Source: Aporrectodea caliginosa (taxonomy: Eukaryota > Annelida > Clitellata > Crassiclitellata > Lumbricidae). Taken from it: a stretch of 64,000 bases of DNA. Positions within the stretch are counted from its first letter, which is position 1. Each line of letters begins with the position of its first letter. Location of the stretch: contig JACEVL010000078.1 of the NCBI GenBank assembly GCA_020284085.1, positions 2,426,310 to 2,490,309 on the forward strand, given 5' to 3'. Positions 10,913 to 22,200 of this stretch are shown here, piece by piece. The position numbers were made by a program, and so were the translations under genes. The notes under the pieces were generated by a model. That model ran no database searches, had not been told where the DNA came from, and saw nothing but the letters and a program-made list of their open reading frames with translations.

Positions 10913-11207
10913 GTATTTTACGTATAATACGCGTATTTTACATTCGGGGATAAAAATACGTATGCTACGCGTATTTTATTATGGGACTCAACGTACGGTC
11001 GCACCCTGCTACTATCTCATTTAAAATTATCAACCAAATCAGAAGTGGTTGTGTATTGACTTCCATGATAGATCTCAAAAGTGATCTCCAGAAACTTTGG
11101 TACTTTTTCACTTTGAAAATGCAGCCGTCGTTGTGGTAGAACTATTTTACTGCTTTTTAAGCGTTTGAGAGCTTTTCCGGCTGACCTTGCCTTTGCATAT
11201 ACACTTT

Positions 11208-12014
11208 CAGGGCTTAGGACAGGGGGCCACCTCAAAATTTTGGCCAGCTTTCACTTGATACAGGGCCTCGGGAATTTCGGAATTAAGGAGTTATTCATTG
11301 AAATGGGGAATTACGGAATTAAGGAGTTATTCATTGAAATGTAGCCCTATACAAAATTCTAATTATTTCGTGACGAAATAATTGACGTTAAATAATTGCA
11401 AACTGTAAACAAATTTTTCGTAAAATCTGTTATTAGTTGTAAAATTGAAAAGTTGTCAACACTCAACAGTCTAAACTCTATCGTAACTCGTTACTCGTAA
11501 GTCGTAAGTCAAACACTTAAACCTAAATAATGTTTTAATATGAATATATTGTTCTTATCATCCGATTCGCTGTGGATAGTGTAGCCTACACAGTACACTA
11601 TAATATATTTTTACTCTTTCTTAGTCTCTTAGAGCGGTGGTGTAGCCAGGATTTGGAGTTTGGGGGCAGTGTAGAAAATGAATGGGGTGGTGGACGAATT
11701 CGAGCGAAACGAGGCCGACGAGTGCACGATTAGGGGGTTTGTTTTTAACTTATGAAATTGATATTTAATCTATATTCTTTCAACACTCTCTGAAAGTCTT
11801 TCAACAAGATTCTCAGCTATTGCAAACATCGTGAAGAATTGTGAATTTTTATGGCAATTCAATTCTATGAGTGGCGATCAGTTGAAAGAGACAGCTACAA
11901 GATAAACTTTCAGCCGCTTAGAAGAACCTTTCTGTCGAGTTTTTAAAAGACATTTGAAAAAGGCCTTGAAAATTAGTTGTGGCCCTGGGCCTCCAAATCC
12001 TGTCCTAGGCCCTG
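11208..12014. mobile_element. 807-bp hAT element with exact target duplication
   Basis: The left end is CAGGGCTTAGGACAGG and the right end CCTGTCCTAGGCCCTG, inverted with one mismatch in 16. TACACTTT flanks both sides (11,200-11,207 and 12,015-12,022), an exact 8-bp duplication. The interior has no credible transposase, so it is non-autonomous. It contains a 36-bp tandem duplication at 11,271-11,342. Confidence 0.9.
11271..11342 (+). repeat. 36-bp tandem duplication
   Basis: Two adjacent units of 36 bases share GGAATTAAGGAGTTATTCAT and differ at only a few positions near the start of the unit. It lies inside the 807-bp hAT element. Confidence 0.9.
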
Positions 12015-12734
12015 TACACTTTTCTAAAGCCAGACTCAAAATTTCGCCAGCTTTGCTGTTACAATCCATCCTTTAGGCCTATAAATAAAGAACACTGAAA
12101 GGTGCAATAAATTTTAGCAGAAAATATTATACAAGACGTTCTTCAAACATTCAAACATGTTGTCTAGTTCAAATGATATAGGCCCAATTTACCCTTTTAG
12201 TACCAGCATTATTTTCGAAAATAGCGATAAATTCGGTAATTTTTATACGCTTTGTTCAGCAGTACTGCCAGACATAATTTATAGAATTTATCAGAAAACA
12301 GCTAAACTTAGTAGTTATTGTTAAAGCTGATACTTGATATGAAATTCAGTCCAGCAATCCAATGGACATAAACGTTTCAGACACTCTGGCCAACTATAGA
12401 TTGTTTCTTTCCATTTATGTGGCTTCCTGTTTGGTCCAGTGGAACACATTTCACAGCCACCTGAACGAATTTCATATCAATTGTATGCCCACTTGGAATC
12501 AATGGTACAATCCTCTGCACATCTATTTGTTTGCGTAACCAATATTCTCAAAAGAGGAAGAGCTGCTCAAAGTAGTGCGAAGCTGCAGAATCAAGTGGAA
12601 GCATAACTCGAAGTCCTTCTCTTGTGAACTGCCTTGGTAGACTAGTTGACTGGAATGTAGTTACCCACTCCCGTGCACTACATGTATCGTAGATTCGTTA
12701 CCACTGTACATATTTTCTAGGTCACTATTTTCTG

Positions 12735-14200
12735 CACTGGAACCATTCTATTCTCAAGAAGCCCAACCTATACCCTAACCTTTGCCAGAACTTCCGACCC
12801 ATTTCAAACTTATCATTTCTCTCCAAAACCATAGAACGACTGGTTTCCATGCAGCTTCTCTCCTATCTTGAACATTCAGGACTCCTCCCTTCCCATCAGT
12901 CTCGTTACAGGGCTTATCACTCCAAAGAAACAGCCCTTCTCTCTTTACATTCTGATATCTATTCAGCTGTTGACAGGTCTCAGCTCACTCTTCTTGCTCT
13001 TTTTGATGTTTCTTCGGCCTTCGACATGAAATTCTACTCCAACGCCTTGAGACCTCCTGTGGACTCAAAGGTTCCCCACTTCTTTGGCTTCGGTCTTACT
13101 TGTCTGATCGCACTCAAATGATCATTTCTGGTGACTGAAGAACTCAGTGGGTTCCTGTTAAATTGGGTGTTCCTCAGGGTTCTGTCCTTGGACCCTTCTT
13201 ATTTATTTTATACACGGCTGGTATTCCTTCCCTTTTCCCAAATCATTCGGCTATCGGCCATCTTTTTGCTGATGATGTCCAGGCATATGTCTGTGGGCCC
13301 CCTTCTGCTCAACTCCTTCTTGCTAGTCACATTGACGCTCTTTCCCAGGATCTCCATCTGTGGATGTCCTCTAATCGCCTTTCTTTAAATTCCTCCAAAA
13401 CCCAACTTATTTGGTTTGGTACACCACAGCAACTCCTGAAACTCGACTATACCTTGCTCTCTGAAAAGTTTCCGCATTTCACATTCTCATCTAGTGTCCG
13501 TGACTTGGGTGTCACCCTAGATAGCTCTCTTACCTTCACTGAACACATATCCAAGCTTACCCGCTCTTCTTACTTCCAACTTAGGCGTCTTAGAGCTATT
13601 CGCAGATCTGTTTCATCCTCTACCTTCACCTCAATTGTCCATGCTTTTGTCTGTTCTCGAATTGACTGTTGTAATTCTCTCCTTGTTGGCTTACCCAAGG
13701 TTCATCTATCTCCTCTTCAGTCTGTACTGAATGCTGCTGCTAGACTTATAGCTCGCCTCCCTCGATTCTCTCACATCTCTACATTTATGGCTGAACAACT
13801 TCATTGGCTACCTCACTCTGTGCTCATCCAATTTAAAGTTCTCATTCTCATGCTCAAATCTCAACTGGGTCTTGCTACAAAATATCTTTGTCACCAAATT
13901 CTCCGCCCCTCTCTGCCACGTCAAAGAGTCCTCTCAGATCCTCTGACCAGCTTGACCTTTTGTTCCCCGTGTTAGGACCACAATGGCTCAATCCAGGTCC
14001 TTTCTGTGCATAGGTCCCCTCTATAGAATCGACTTCCTCCTTCTCTACGCTCTACAATCCTCTCTAGTAGCACCTCTACCTCTTTCTCTCACCTTAAAAC
14101 CTTCATTTTTCCTCGGAGTACCTTTCGCACTGGGAGCGCTTCTGAAAGGCTTATGCTATGAGAAGCGCTTTATAAATGATCAAATACAATACAATACAAT
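12735..14200 (+). mobile_element. L2/CR1-like LINE, 5' truncated, with reverse transcriptase fragment
   Basis: Plus-strand frames encode reverse-transcriptase motifs in order: [57 protein letters not shown], then [11 protein letters not shown] and a thumb/connection region with LHWLP. The longest open piece is 13,163-13,975. At least two frame breaks occur, one around 13,030-13,160 and one near 13,975 where the C-terminal part shifts frame. The 3' end contains GGGAGCGCTTCTGAAAGG and GAAGCGCTTTATAAATG and then an AATAC repeat near 14,180. The 5' endonuclease is absent. It is a dead copy. Confidence 0.85.
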
Positions 14201-14209
14201 ATTCACAAT

Positions 14210-15281
14210 TCCATTCATAATCGCACAGTTTTCTGCTAGGGGTATCATCAGAACTTTCAGTATCATCATCACCTCTAATATTGTCTCTGTTAGCATCCTC
14301 CAGTAGGCAAGGCGACATTATAAAACATCAGTGACGTGCGTGCGACGATCTGCGCATTCGATAAAACTTACGCATCTCCAAGTCTAAACAATACCATGTT
14401 TTTGGCTATGTGTAAACTTACACTCAAAATACAAGTCAACTGGAAACTTTACGCCAACATTTGCCTTTGTTACCTGGCATAAACACAGCCACACCAACCA
14501 AAATTTCCAGTTCCACTAACACCCAGACAAGCTAGTAAGTACCTAACACATATCTAATAAGTTTTAAGCCTTGGAGATGCTTGGCAGGTATACCCACAAT
14601 CAGAACACACATGCCATATGAAACCGCGGGTTTAAAAAGTGTTAAAAATCTCTTCGCGACCACTTCCATACCACAAATCTCTTAGAAAAATCTCATTCAA
14701 TTATTACTGAAACCCAAGCAGGGAATTTAAACCAAAGGTTCTTGGAGCAGGAGTGCCTTAATGCGCTTTGTATAATTAATACATGTGGAGTGTGACATGG
14801 ATACCTAAATTTTAAATTGATCAAGCGATATTCGTCTCTGCATTTTTGGGCAGTTGTCTGAAATAGGGCGTCTCTAACATGACTACAATTCGATTTAGGC
14901 TAGTACTTAGTGTAAAATATCTTAAAACTTCTTACAACCATATAAAAGAAAATCTAAGCATTCAGTAACCATCTGTCCTATCCGTGTTTTAGTCACACCC
15001 ACGTACCCGTGATAACAGCATCGTGTAAAATATATAGAAAATATTCAGTTTTATTTATAATATGTAATTATAATTAACGACTGTAACAATTAAAAACGTT
15101 TTACAATTAAAAACGGTTTATATAGCTTACTTCAGATTAATTCGGATTGATAAATTTGTGTCACGCTCATTAATTGTAAACCAAAACCGGAAACAGAATG
15201 CCTAAACGCTGACTTATTAGGCTACTAAGCCATAACGCAACACTGTGTTTGACTTGCTATGCGTTTGTATACGAGCAGCAG
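14210..15281. other. No recognisable gene or element
   Basis: AT-rich sequence between two LINEs, with no open frame carrying a known motif and no repeat I could match within the window. Confidence 0.5.
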
Positions 15282-15294
15282 ACGCTGTCGTTAT

Positions 15295-15316
15295 ATTATA
15301 CGCTATATACGTTATA

Positions 15317-15348
<32 letters not shown>

Positions 15349-16300
15349 GACTGTTATTTATAGCGCGCCTAAACAAAATTGGAATCTTGCACAAAGGCGC
15401 GTAACAGAAAAATCAATCATAGTAAATCTTAAACAGATGTGTTTTAAGGCTAGTTTTGAAAATCGATAAAGTTGGGGATTTGCGGATAAAGACAGGGAGT
15501 TTGTTCCATTCAGCCGGGCCGGCTAGCGCAAATGCCCGGTTACCAAGTTTTTTGAGTGATCGTGTCACAACAAAATCACCTTGAGACGATGAACGTAGCC
15601 CTCGTCTGGATAGGAGAGAGGAACAGGGTGTTACAAGTGAAGAAAGGTATGCAGGAGAACAGTTTGTGTAGATTCTGTACATTAGAAGACAGATTTTGAA
15701 ATTGATGCGAGCTTGTATGGGAAGCCAGTGTAGTTCACGGAGGGTCGGTGTGACATGATCCCGAGGATTTTGGTTCTTGATAAGCTTAGCAGCGTGATGA
15801 AGAACAGCTGTAAGAGGTTGAAGGGTAGATGCAGGAAGACCACAAAGGACTGAGTTGCAGTAGTCAATTCTAGAAATGACAAGGGCCTGTACTAGGGTAC
15901 GAACACATTTCTCGTTAAGACTTTTCTTGACTTGCCGAATGCGTCTGAGATGGAAAAAACAGGATTTGGTTATATTGGAGATATGAGTTTTCATAGACAA
16001 CGAGTTATCAAGGAGGACACCAAGGTCTCGGACAACATCAGCTGGTTTGATGGAGCAATCTGGGCTAAGATTGAGTACAGTGTGGAATAATTGTGAGTTA
16101 GGTAACGGGTTGCGGTAAAACCAGATAAGTTCTGTCTTGGAGGCATTCAGTTTAAGGCGCATGGATGCACACCATGATTGGATTTCAGAGAAACAAGTTA
16201 TTAAGCGAAACATTGCATTATCAAAGTCTTTGGCAGCAAGTTTAATATAGAGTTGTGTGTCGTCAGCATAAAGGTGTATAAGGATGCCGTGTTTGAATAT
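15295..16300 (-). mobile_element. L2/CR1-like LINE 3' half with 13-bp target duplication
   Basis: A minus-strand ORF (15,413-16,213) encodes the post-catalytic part of a LINE reverse transcriptase: SWCASMRLKLNASKTELIWF, VVRDLGVLLDNSLSM, SRIDYCNSVLCGLPAS, LRELHWLPI, and the C-terminus AGPAEWNKLPVFIRKS ending THLFKIYYD. The 3' tail is an ATT repeat at about 15,313-15,347. ACGCTGTCGTTAT occurs at 15,282-15,294 and again at 16,301-16,313, an exact 13-bp duplication typical of LINE insertion. The reverse-transcriptase core is missing, so this is a 5'-truncated copy with an unusually intact remaining frame. Confidence 0.88.
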
Positions 16301-16454
16301 ACGCTGTCGTTATGTCGTTATAGTGCTGTGTTTTGGTTTGACTTCAAATGAAAAATATCCAACTCACTGTGTTTTGGCAACATAGAATCTCGGATACCAG
16401 TGATAATACAGCTTCGACAATTTTTTAACATGAAGATAGTTACATCTGACTAAA

Positions 16455-18725
16455 AGGTACCTGACTGCCCATGGTTTGATGGAACCTGTGCTGCATCAAA
16501 AAAATTAACTCGCCGTCTTGAGCGTCAATTCCTGAATTCACCCTCTGAAGAAAGGGAAAAACGCTGGCGTACCCAGGCTAAAGTGCAACGCAAATTGTTT
16601 CAGCAAAAACGTTCTAGTTATCTTCGAGAAAGCATTGAGGGCGCCAAAGGAAACGGTCGTACACTTTGGAAATCTCTCAACACATTACTCACCCCGCCTC
16701 AAGACACCTCTCCACGCATCTCTCCAGATACACTCCTCGATTACTTCGAGAATAAAATAGACATGATTCGTGAATCGACGAAAGACACGCCAATGCCGGA
16801 TTTTTCAACTCTACCTCCTCTTGACCACTCACTATGCAAATTTGATGAAGTCACAACCGCCGAAGTTGAAAAACTCATAACTGATTCTTCGACAAAGCAG
16901 TGTGAATTGGATTCCGCACCTGTCTGGCTGCTTAAATCTCTCTACACCGTCTTCGCTCCTATCCTCGCTCTCCTCATCAATGTTTCCATCACCCAGGCAT
17001 CTCTACCTGCAAAACATAAACGTGCCATCATTCGACCTCGTGTAAAGAAACCGGGACTCGACCCTGCGGACCCAGCCAGTTATCGTCCTATCTCAAACTT
17101 GTCCTTCATCTCAAAACTCGTTGAACGTGTCATCCACAAACAACTATCCAACTACGTTGAATCACTTCATCTGCTTCCACCTACACAATCTGGATTTCGT
17201 CGCCATCACTCCACCGAAACCGCAGTTATTAAAGTTTACAATGACATTGTCCTGGCCCTTGACTCTGGATTCACCACAGCTCTATTACTACTCGATTTCT
17301 CTGCCGCTTTTGATTGTGTGGACCATACCATTCTCCTCAAAATCCTGCAAGTACAATTCGGTATCACGGCCTTAGCTATTCAATGGATTGCCTCATTTCT
17401 TTCCTCAAGGACTCACAGTATTAAACTTGGTGGCTGCTCATCCAAAATCTTCTCTATCCTCTTTGGTGTTCCCCAAGGCTCCATCCTTGGCCCACTCCTC
17501 TTTATACTGTACACCTCTAACATTGGGGGGTCCGGTGGCGCGTTGGATAACATCTGGCGAAGAAAGCGAGAGGTACCGAGTTCTGAGCCCCGTAGGGCGG
17601 ATTTGCTTTGTAGGCTGCTATTAGCGCCGTGTATTACAGGCTGTCTGTTCTGTTAGTAGTTAACTAGTTAAGATTGTTTCAATTGCATAACATGTAAATG
17701 TACAGCGCAGTGCGTTTGTCAGGCGCTTGATTAAAGAAAAGATTATTATTATTATTATTAACATCGCATCACATCATGGCCTTATGATCCACTTATATGC
17801 TGACGACACCCAGCTCTACATAAAACTCTCGGGCAAAAACTTTGATAACATTAAAATAAAAATTGCGGAATGCGTCCGTGACATTCAGACCTGGTGCGCA
17901 TCTATGCGTCTGAAGCTAAATGCCACCAAAACAGAACTCATTTGGTTCGACCGTCGAAGCCGACCGGACGATGATAAACAAATAAAATCTCTTCATCTCG
18001 AGTCTAACTGCACCATTCTACCATCTGATGTCGTTCGTGACCTCGGTGTTCTGCTAGACAGCAGCCTAAACATGACTCAACACATCTCTTCCGTCGCCAA
18101 AGCATGCTATTTTCACCTTCGCCGAATCCGACAAGTGAAACGCTGCCTCGACGAAACCTGCCTTCGTATCCTCGTCCAAGCTCTCATCATCTCTCGCCTC
18201 GACTACTGCAACTCTGTCCTATCCGGTCTTCCTTCATCGACACTGCAACCCTTAACCTCAGTTCTACACACCGCCGCTCGCCTAATAAAAGATCTTGGTC
18301 CAAGAGATCACATCACGTCTACACTGCAACAACTTCACTGGCTTCCCATCAGCGCCCGTATCGCCTTCAAAATCTGCCTCCTCATGTATCACATTCACTC
18401 TGGAACTTCTCCCTCATACATGGCATCCATGGTCACGCCATGTTCACTTTTCAATACTAGAGGACTCCGATCGTCGACGAGAGGGGATTTCACCGTACTC
18501 CGCACAAACCGGAAGTTTGGAAACCGTGCTTTCTCTATCTCAGGACCCTTAGAATGGAACCGTCTTCCAGCTTCAGTTCGACAGTGCATATCTGTTGCAC
18601 AGGTTAAAACAAAATTAAAAACTTATCTGTTTACCTTGCACTATGACTAAGAATGTAGCGAAACGCGCTCTCGTGCAAGACTTTGTCTTGTTAAAGCGCG
18701 CAATAAATTTTCATTTGTATTGTAT
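16455..18725 (+). mobile_element. L2/CR1-like LINE ORF2, split by a SINE
   Basis: The sequence encodes the endonuclease-RT linker and reverse transcriptase. A charged KKLTRRLERQFLNSPSEER segment comes first, then SYRPISNLSFISKLVERVI, LLLLDFSAAFDCVDHTILL, GVPQGSILGPLLFILYT and, after the SINE, LIHLYADDTQLYIK with the catalytic YADD intact. The C-terminal region includes SRLDYCNSVLSGLPSS, LQQLHWLPIS and SGPLEWNRLPASVRQ. The two open pieces are 16,583-17,523 and 17,760-18,650, and they continue directly once the SINE is discounted. The tail near 18,705 is a TTGTATTGTATT repeat. The 5' endonuclease domain is absent. It is one of the best preserved LINE copies here. Confidence 0.88.
17524..17758 (+). 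mobile_element. tRNA-derived SINE inserted in a LINE
   Basis: Starts GGGGGGTCCGGTGGCG with an A-box-like TGGCGCGTTGGATAACATC and a B-box-like GAGTTCTGAGCCC about 40 bases later, the internal RNA polymerase III promoter layout of a tRNA-derived SINE. It ends in an ATT repeat. TAACAT flanks both sides (17,518-17,523 and 17,759-17,764). The insertion lies in the LINE between the SxLGPLLFILYT and YADD motifs. Confidence 0.8.
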
Positions 18726-18729
18726 TTGT

Positions 18730-19265
18730 ACATCTTAAGGGCAAAAATTAGAAAAAGTGAGAAACATTTTTTCGAGTTACTGTGTTTTGACTTCTCAGGG
18801 CAGTAGCCTAGGCTATGAAGCTAAGTGTCATTAGGGCCTACGAACGAAAATATTACATCAGTTAGTACAACAATGCACAGCAATCTAGAAGAGTCACCAG
18901 TGAAGGACCCACGAACACGCGTGCACATGGAACCGACCAACGTATTCCCGTCGACAGAATGATGAAGATAGATTGGATGTTCCTGCAGAGTCTCTGACTC
19001 AAATCTGACTCGTGGATTCACTATCCGAGTCACATTTTATGGGCAGAACAGGAAACTGTATTGCAAAGACTACACTTAGTGGTAGTTACAATGTTAGCTG
19101 TCCCTAAGTAGCCTACTGTATGAGTTAGCCTGTTGAACGCGTGTTAGCAGTGGAAGAACTTGTTTGCGTCATTATCGTGGATGAATTTTTGCAGAAAACC
19201 AAGTTTTCCCTCTTGTTATCAAATGTAGGCAGTCTTCATCTGGGTCCAAATCTGATCTGTCGGGT
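18730..19265. other. No recognisable gene or element
   Basis: Sequence between the LINE tail and the left direct repeat of the next transposon. Short frames only; nothing matches a known family by eye. Confidence 0.45.
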
Positions 19266-19270
19266 CTCAG

Positions 19271-22200
19271 TAATCTATGCCAACCATGTGCACTGTTGCC
19301 TTCACTTTTTTTTTTTTTTTTTTTTTTTTTGTTCTAATAGTGGCAAAAAGTTGTATTTGGGATACAAAAACATGCCTGATTTTTTTGGGAATTATTAAGA
19401 AATATCTTGAGGTGCCCCCATGATATTTGGTTTAGTGCGGGTTTAGTAGGCCTTTTAACATGGCAAATTTAGTAAATTTTCTTGTCCTTGATATAATAAG
19501 ATTTTTAGATGGTCTACAACTGCTACCAGAGCACTGATTTGTGTTTATACGAAACTAAAACATATAGGTAATAATGGATTTGAATAGCAAGTGTTTGTTT
19601 ACAAATAAAAAATAATAATATAGCCAAATTTGCTTCAAAATTTTGATTTCTTTCAAACATACTTCTAAGCACTGATCTTTAATGAAATCGCCATGTTTTA
19701 GAGCTTTCAATATCTGCAAGCGCTAACTAAGCCTAACAAAATCACTTCAAAAACAGAACCCTAACCTTAGCACAAATCATAACATTAATAATTCTAACCG
19801 TAATCGTAGGAAGGCCTGGTAGATCTATTACTATAATTATGGCTACCAGAGCCAATAGTATAATAGGGAGTCAGACAGAGGCTATTTTTAGACCCAAAAA
19901 TGACGTCATTTTGATGCTTAGACTGAATATGTATGAGTTTAGTACTGTTTGTGCTTGTTTGCGAATTAAGATGGCGGCTTGTTTAGGCTAATGTTTATTT
20001 TATTTGCAGGACTTTATTAATAACAATGGCTTCGATGGCTACCTGTCGCACGCCGAAGACTAGGAAGCAGTCATCCTGTCCTGTATTCGGAGCTCCTCGA
20101 AAACTTTCTGAAGCTTTGCTACCAACATATGACGATATTATGAAGCATTATTTGTTGGAGAGGATTCACCTAAAGCCAACCCGTGATGCAAAAGAGCCTA
20201 CTGTCGGAGAAATATCTGAAAACCTCGCGACAGTTATCGAAGGCATTTGGCGTAAGGCTTCGATTCCAATTATATCACACACTCGTGTCTTGCAGATGAT
20301 TAGGACATATCACGACAGGTATAGAAAGATCTTGAAATCGTTTAAAGGGAGGAAAAATCAAGACGGTTATAAAGCTAAGCTCTTGGCTTTCAGAAAGGAA
20401 AGTAAACAAACGTTGTTTGACATTGCAAGTTGCAAATGTGTTGACGGTAGGCCTACATGTAGTTGCTCCAAAGACCGCAAGGTTCCAGCCGAGGAGGTAG
20501 AGTTCCTTAGTGATCAGAGGACGGTCCGGCTGATGTGCATAAGCGGTATCGACCAGTCTAAAACACGGCGACTTGTTAAGAATCTGAAAAGAAAAGCATC
20601 AGAGGCAGAAAAGATAAAAAAGCATACTAAATCTCTGAATAAAATGAACAATACAGCGTCGAGCTCTGAAACCGAAAACACTGAAGCTGACAACACTGAA
20701 GCTGACAGTGAAAGTGATTACTCTGAGATTGAAGTTGGTTTGAAGTTTAAATCGAGAGAAGATAAAGAAGTTACAAACTCTGAGAGATTGGGTGAGGTAT
20801 CAGGCATTCGTACTGTTGGGCGAGATCTTCCAGCACTTGCAAGAGCATGTGACCGTTACGGCGTGTCAGATAGGTCAGCGGCAGCCATAGCATCGGCAGT
20901 TTTAGAAGATGTCGGAATAATTACTGAGAACAATGCTTTGAGTGTGATTGATAAGAATAAAGTAAGACGGCAAAGACGGAAGGCGAGAACAAGACTTCAA
21001 ATGTCTGAAACACAAATTGAACTGCGTGGATTATTCTTCGATGGACGCAAGGACCAAACACTCACAAACAGAAAAGAAGGGCGAACATTTCATCGCAGAA
21101 CTGTAGTCGAAGAACATATATCGATCATCTCTGAGCCCGGTTCTTCATATCTTGGACACACATCACCAAGTTCCGGCAGCGCCAAAGATATAGCGAAGAG
21201 CATAGTGGACTATTTGACTATTAACAACATCTCTACTGAGAAACTTGAAGCCATAGGATGTGACGGTACTAATGTAAACACTGGGTTAAAAGGGGAGTTA
21301 TTCGACTGCTTGAGGAGAAGTATGAAAAACCATTGCAGTGGCTCGTATGCCAACTTCACGCGAATGAGCTTCCGCTGAGGCACTTGGTGCAAAATCTGGA
21401 TGGGTCAACATCTGGTCCTCGTGGTTTCACGGGTCCCATTGGTAAGCAGCTTTCAAAATGCGAACATTTACCACTGACGAACTTTGCCAGAATTCCTGGT
21501 GATTTTCCCTCCATTGAGTTGAAAGATTTAAGTACTGACCAAAGGTATTTATTAGAAATCAGCATGGCTGTGTGCAGTGGGAAATGTTCGCCCGAACTAT
21601 CGAACCGGGATCCAGGAAAATTAAACCATTCCAGATGGTTGACCACCGCCAACAGACTGCTTCGATTGTACGTGGCTAGTGACGAGCCATCAACGAGTCT
21701 TGTGTCGTTAGTAACGTACATAATCAAAGTGTATGTTCCGCTATGGTTTTCGATAAAGTCAAAACCTTCATGCAAGGATGGCGCACTGCACCTCTTTCGC
21801 ATGATTGAACTATCACGATATCTCCCAGAAGACTTGCGAAGAATTGTTGATCCCGTGATTCAGAGAAATGGTTTTTTCGGACATCCAGAAAACATTTTGC
21901 TTTCAATGATCACGGACCAACGCTTGCATATTCGAGAACTCGGGCTGCGCCGTATACTGAAGGTGAGAACACAGACAAATGCTCCAACAGCCTTGCGACG
22001 ATTCGTAGTTCCTCAGCTGGATTTTGATGCAAATGATTATGTGGAACTCATTAACTGGCAAGATGTCGAAATTACTGAGCCGCCTCTGACAGTCAGTATA
22101 TCGGACGATGCAATTAAGCTATTTGTAGCGAATGGTTCCGCTCCGGTTGTAGATTTTCCCCGTTTTCCCTGTCATACCCAAGCTGTAGAAAGATGTGTCA

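Larger units (their letters stand above)
6253..11008. mobile_element. hAT-type terminal repeats enclosing a retroelement
   Basis: The left end CAGGATGCGACCGTACG and right end CGTACGGTCGCACCCTG are inverted copies differing at one base of 17. Flanks are CTAGTATC (6,245-6,252) and CTACTATC (11,009-11,016), matching at 7 of 8 positions. Both ends carry subterminal TACGTATTT / AATACGCGTA repeats, as is common for transposase binding in hAT elements. No hAT transposase is present. Most of the interior is a Ty3/Gypsy-like gag-protease ORF with a possible 3' LTR. The simplest reading is a retroelement inserted in a small hAT element, with the retroelement 5' LTR lost. Confidence 0.75.

Noticed and set aside
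21285..21300. Programmed -1 ribosomal frameshift in the transposase
   Set aside because: The AAAAGGGG run does not form a standard X-XXY-YYZ slippery heptamer in the zero frame. A lost G is simpler, and homopolymer error is possible.
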